NCBI GenBank assembly: GCA_002714485.1
Contig: PAXM01000011.1
Coordinates: 20,694 to 27,699 of the forward strand
Source of the DNA: Acidimicrobiaceae bacterium
Lineage (GTDB): Bacteria; Actinomycetota; Acidimicrobiia; Acidimicrobiales; MedAcidi-G1
DNA: 7,006 bases
Reading direction: 5' to 3'
Under the pieces are notes generated by a model. The model made no database searches. It was not told the DNA's origin and saw nothing but the letters and a program-made list of their open reading frames with translations. The translations under genes were made by a program, and so were the position numbers. This document shows, in pieces, positions 5,013 through 7,006 of the stretch. The first letter of the stretch is position 1; the number at the start of each line of letters is the position of its first letter.

Positions 5013-6635
5013 ATGACTGATGCCAACCCCCTTACGCTCTCCGAAACCCGCGGCCCTTCCGAACCGCCGTTGCGCGACCTGACTATCGGTGGATTGCTTC
5101 GTGAGGTGGCCGCCGAGGTCCCCGACCGGTGTGCCGTGGTTGCCGGCGTAGCCGACCCGGGTGAGCGCAGCGAGTGGACCTACGCCGATTTGTTGGCCGA
5201 GGCCGAACGGGCGGCCCGTGCCCTGCGGGTCCGCTTCGAGCCTGGAGAGCGGGTGGCCCTGTGGGCCCCCAACATGCCCCAGTGGGTGGTTTTGGAGTTT
5301 GCCTGTGGCATGGCCGGGGTGATCCTGGTGACCATCAACCCGGCCTACCAGGCTCGCGAACTGCAGTATGTCCTGAACCAGTCTCGGGCGGCAGGACTGG
5401 TCCTGCTCCCAGAGTTCCGGGGCAACCCAATGCTAGGCACAGCCGTCGACGTGCAGCCAGAGTGCCCTGAACTACGCGAGATCATCCGCCTAGACGATTG
5501 GGAAGACTTTTTGGCTTCGGGGGACGTCTGGGACGGCGAACTGGTCGACCCCGACCCCAGGGACCCGTGCATGATTCAGTACACGTCGGGTACCACCGGC
5601 TTCCCTAAGGGTGCCCTGCTGCACCATCGGGGCCTAGTCAACAACGGTGCCCATACCGGTGACCGCGTCGGGGTCACCGAGGGCACCGTCTACGTCCTGA
5701 CCATGCCTTTGTTCCATACCGGCGGGTGCGTACTCGGGGTCCTGACCGCCGTGTCGATGAAGATGACCATGGTCTTGGTCGAGGCATTCGATCCAGGTCT
5801 GGTTCTGGAACTCATCGAGGCCTACCACGGGGCTGCCATGCTGGGCGTACCGACCATGCTCTTAGCCATGCTCGAACACCCCGACTTCGCCACGCGTGAC
5901 CTGTCCGCCATCGATGCCATCTGCTCCGGTGGTTCGACGGTGCCCGCGGCGCTCGTGGAGCGCCTAGAACGGGAACTGAAGGCTCCATTCACCATCGTGT
6001 TCGGACAGACCGAACTGTCACCGGTTTCGTCTATGACCCACACCACCGACACCATCGAAGACAAGGCGTCGACCATCGGCAACGCCATGCCCCACGTGGA
6101 GGTGAAGATCATTGATCCGGAAACCGGCGAGACGGTGCCTCCGGACACAGTCGGCGAGTACTGCGCCCGCGGCTACCTAGTAATGCACGGCTACTACGAG
6201 ATGCCCGAGGCCACCGCCGAGACCATCGACGCTGACGGCTGGCTGCACACGGGTGATCTGGCAGCCATGGACCAGCGGGGCTATCTCACCATCGAAGGAC
6301 GCCTTAAAGACATGATCATCAGGGGCGGTGAGAACATCTATCCGAAGGAACTCGAGGAACTGCTATTCGGCCACCCCACGGTGGGCGAGGTAGCGGTGGT
6401 GGGCCTGCCCGACGACAGGTGGGGTGAGGTGGTGGCCGCCTTCGTCCGGCCAGCAGTCGGCCAGTCCGTCGACAGGGACGATTTGTTCAGCTACCTGCGT
6501 GAGCACTTAGCCCCGCACAAGACGCCGAGGCACTGGTTCGAGGTCGACGAGTACCCGCTGACTGGTAGCGGCAAGATCCAGAAGTTCGTACTACGCGACC
6601 AGTGGGTGAACGGCCAGTGGACCGAGATGGGCTGA
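5013..6635 (+). CDS. AMP-binding acyl-CoA synthetase (FadD/ACSF2-like)
   Basis: ANL-superfamily ligase that adenylates a carboxylic acid with ATP and transfers it to CoA; resemblance to the ACSF2/FadD35 group suggests medium- or long-chain fatty acids, but substrate is inferred. All core motifs are present in 540 aa: P-loop YTSGTTGFPKG (190-200); MPLFHTGG (231-238); GQTELSP (331-337) with Glu334; GWLHTGDL (409-416) with ATP-ribose Asp415; hinge GRLKDMIIRGGENIYPKELE (429-448); and the catalytic Lys521 in LTGSGKIQK (516-524). N-terminal AMP-binding domain about 25-430, mobile C-terminal domain about 431-530. No signal peptide. ATG 5013 was chosen over the longer open frame to 4914, which would run back into the SDR coding sequence. 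No Shine-Dalgarno is evident, so initiation may depend on the upstream AT-rich promoter and a short leader. It could activate a substrate or product of the nearby SDR/PhyH enzymes. Confidence 0.95.
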   Translation: MTDANPLTLSETRGPSEPPLRDLTIGGLLREVAAEVPDRCAVVAGVADPGERSEWTYADLLAEAERAARALRVRFEPGERVALWAPNMPQWVVLEFACGMAGVILVTINPAYQARELQYVLNQSRAAGLVLLPEFRGNPMLGTAVDVQPECPELREIIRLDDWEDFLASGDVWDGELVDPDPRDPCMIQYTSGTTGFPKGALLHHRGLVNNGAHTGDRVGVTEGTVYVLTMPLFHTGGCVLGVLTAVSMKMTMVLVEAFDPGLVLELIEAYHGAAMLGVPTMLLAMLEHPDFATRDLSAIDAICSGGSTVPAALVERLERELKAPFTIVFGQTELSPVSSMTHTTDTIEDKASTIGNAMPHVEVKIIDPETGETVPPDTVGEYCARGYLVMHGYYEMPEATAETIDADGWLHTGDLAAMDQRGYLTIEGRLKDMIIRGGENIYPKELEELLFGHPTVGEVAVVGLPDDRWGEVVAAFVRPAVGQSVDRDDLFSYLREHLAPHKTPRHWFEVDEYPLTGSGKIQKFVLRDQWVNGQWTEMG

Positions 6636-6783
6636 CGCGCGAGAGAGCGCCAGCGCGGGCGTTCTGGTTCCCGTGCGGGGGTTGGCGAACTCCGCTGAAG
6701 CGACGAGACCATCTTGTCGGCCTTCACCGTGGTCGCTGTGCTGGGCGGCCTCGCAGGTTCACCGGCCAGGATTCCTAGCCCGC
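6636..6783. other. Convergent intergenic gap
   Basis: This 148-bp gap lies between the ends of the acyl-CoA synthetase (plus) and the glutamine synthetase family gene (minus). It contains the 6653-6676 stem-loop and a near-palindrome at 6764-6780 (GGC-c-AGG / CCT-a-GCC around ATT) that begins 4 nt past the glutamine synthetase stop. No credible ORF is seen. Confidence 0.5.
6653..6676 (+). terminator. Possible terminator hairpin after the acyl-CoA synthetase
   Basis: GCGCGGG (6653-6659) pairs with CCCGTGC (6670-6676) as a 7-bp stem including one G-U pair, with a 10-nt loop, 17 nt after the stop codon. Other GC-rich pairings compete just upstream (CGCGC 6636-6640 with GCGCG 6653-6657). There is no T-run, so termination is uncertain. 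Confidence 0.3.
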
Positions 6784-7006
6784 CTACATCAGGGTCAGGT
6801 ACCGGTCGATCTCAGCCGGACCGACCTGGTCGTTCACGGCTCGGAACTCAGCCCGCTTCACCTCGGCGAAGTAGTCCACGTAGTCACCATCGCGTCCCGA
6901 TCCGAAGCCTGCGCGCAAGACGTTGTCGGCCACCAGAGCGTCCATGGCGTGCAGCAGTGTGGGTGGCAGGGCGGCGATACCCCGAGCGGCGATTTCTTCC
7001 AACGGC
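6784..7006 (-). CDS. Glutamine synthetase family protein, C-terminal fragment (N-terminus outside window)
   Basis: The last 73 residues of a glutamine-synthetase-fold enzyme, which joins an amine (ammonia in true glutamine synthetases) to the gamma-carboxyl of glutamate using ATP. The visible part contains LPPTLLHAMDALVADNVLRAGFG followed by DYVDYFAEVKRAEF and the terminal EIDRYLTLM. This is the helical C-terminus typical of the GlnA-type family, with the ALDAL, VL, KR-E and E--RYL positions. The stop is TAG (6784-6786). The frame is open to the window edge, so the real start and the catalytic barrel are missing. Ending in RYLTLM is like GlnT/type III-like or gamma-glutamylamide synthetase relatives, so the substrate may not be ammonia. 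Subtype cannot be decided from this fragment. It is convergent with the acyl-CoA synthetase. Confidence 0.85.
   Translation of the reverse strand, partial: PLEEIAARGIAALPPTLLHAMDALVADNVLRAGFGSGRDGDYVDYFAEVKRAEFRAVNDQVGPAEIDRYLTLM

Noticed and set aside
1..7006. CRISPR array, insertion sequence, integrase/attachment site, tRNA or rRNA
   Set aside because: I found no regularly spaced repeats, terminal inverted repeats, transposase or integrase motifs, cloverleaf or rRNA-like sequence. Apart from short spacers, the window is filled by normal enzymes.

Overview
The window is GC-rich and gene-dense, and all recognisable genes are bacterial. Gene content and protein style (prs followed by an L25/Ctc-type ribosomal protein gene with a TL5-like C-terminal domain, Shine-Dalgarno-poor starts, Gly/Ala/Val/Asp/Arg-rich proteins) suggest an actinobacterium. 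An Acidimicrobiia-like or marine metagenome lineage is possible, but that is inference; no rRNA or other strict lineage marker is present.

Layout. Left end, minus strand: prs (722-1702), then a 131-bp leader, then rplY (1-590, C-terminus cut by the window edge). This is the housekeeping PRPP synthase / ribosomal protein L25 pair common in actinobacteria. Divergent from prs on the plus strand is a PLP-dependent sphingosine-1-phosphate-lyase-like enzyme (about 1788-3170, start codon uncertain). It ends tail-to-tail, 7 bp away, with a minus-strand phytanoyl-CoA dioxygenase (PhyH) family Fe(II)/2-oxoglutarate oxygenase (3178-4020). Upstream of that, also on the minus strand, is a classical short-chain dehydrogenase/reductase (4177-4929); the 156-bp gap between them contains two stem-loops and a repeated 10-mer. 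An 83-bp divergent region with one AT-rich patch separates the SDR from a plus-strand FadD/ACSF2-like acyl-CoA synthetase (5013-6635). After a 148-bp convergent gap with another stem-loop, the C-terminal end of a minus-strand glutamine synthetase family protein (6784-7006) reaches the right edge.

How the genes fit together. prs supplies PRPP for nucleotide, His/Trp and NAD synthesis, and rplY encodes the 5S-rRNA-binding L25. The middle four genes look like accessory lipid or long-chain aldehyde/acyl metabolism: a C-C lyase acting on a phospho-amino-alcohol or amino acid, an alpha-hydroxylating-type oxygenase, a dehydrogenase and an acyl-CoA ligase. They lie in three transcription directions, so a single pathway is a hypothesis, not a demonstrated operon.

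I saw no mobile element, CRISPR array, tRNA, rRNA or clearly new defence system. The most interesting points are the bacterial S1P-lyase homologue with its unresolved start, its pairing with a PhyH oxygenase, and the compact divergent SDR/acyl-CoA-ligase promoter.
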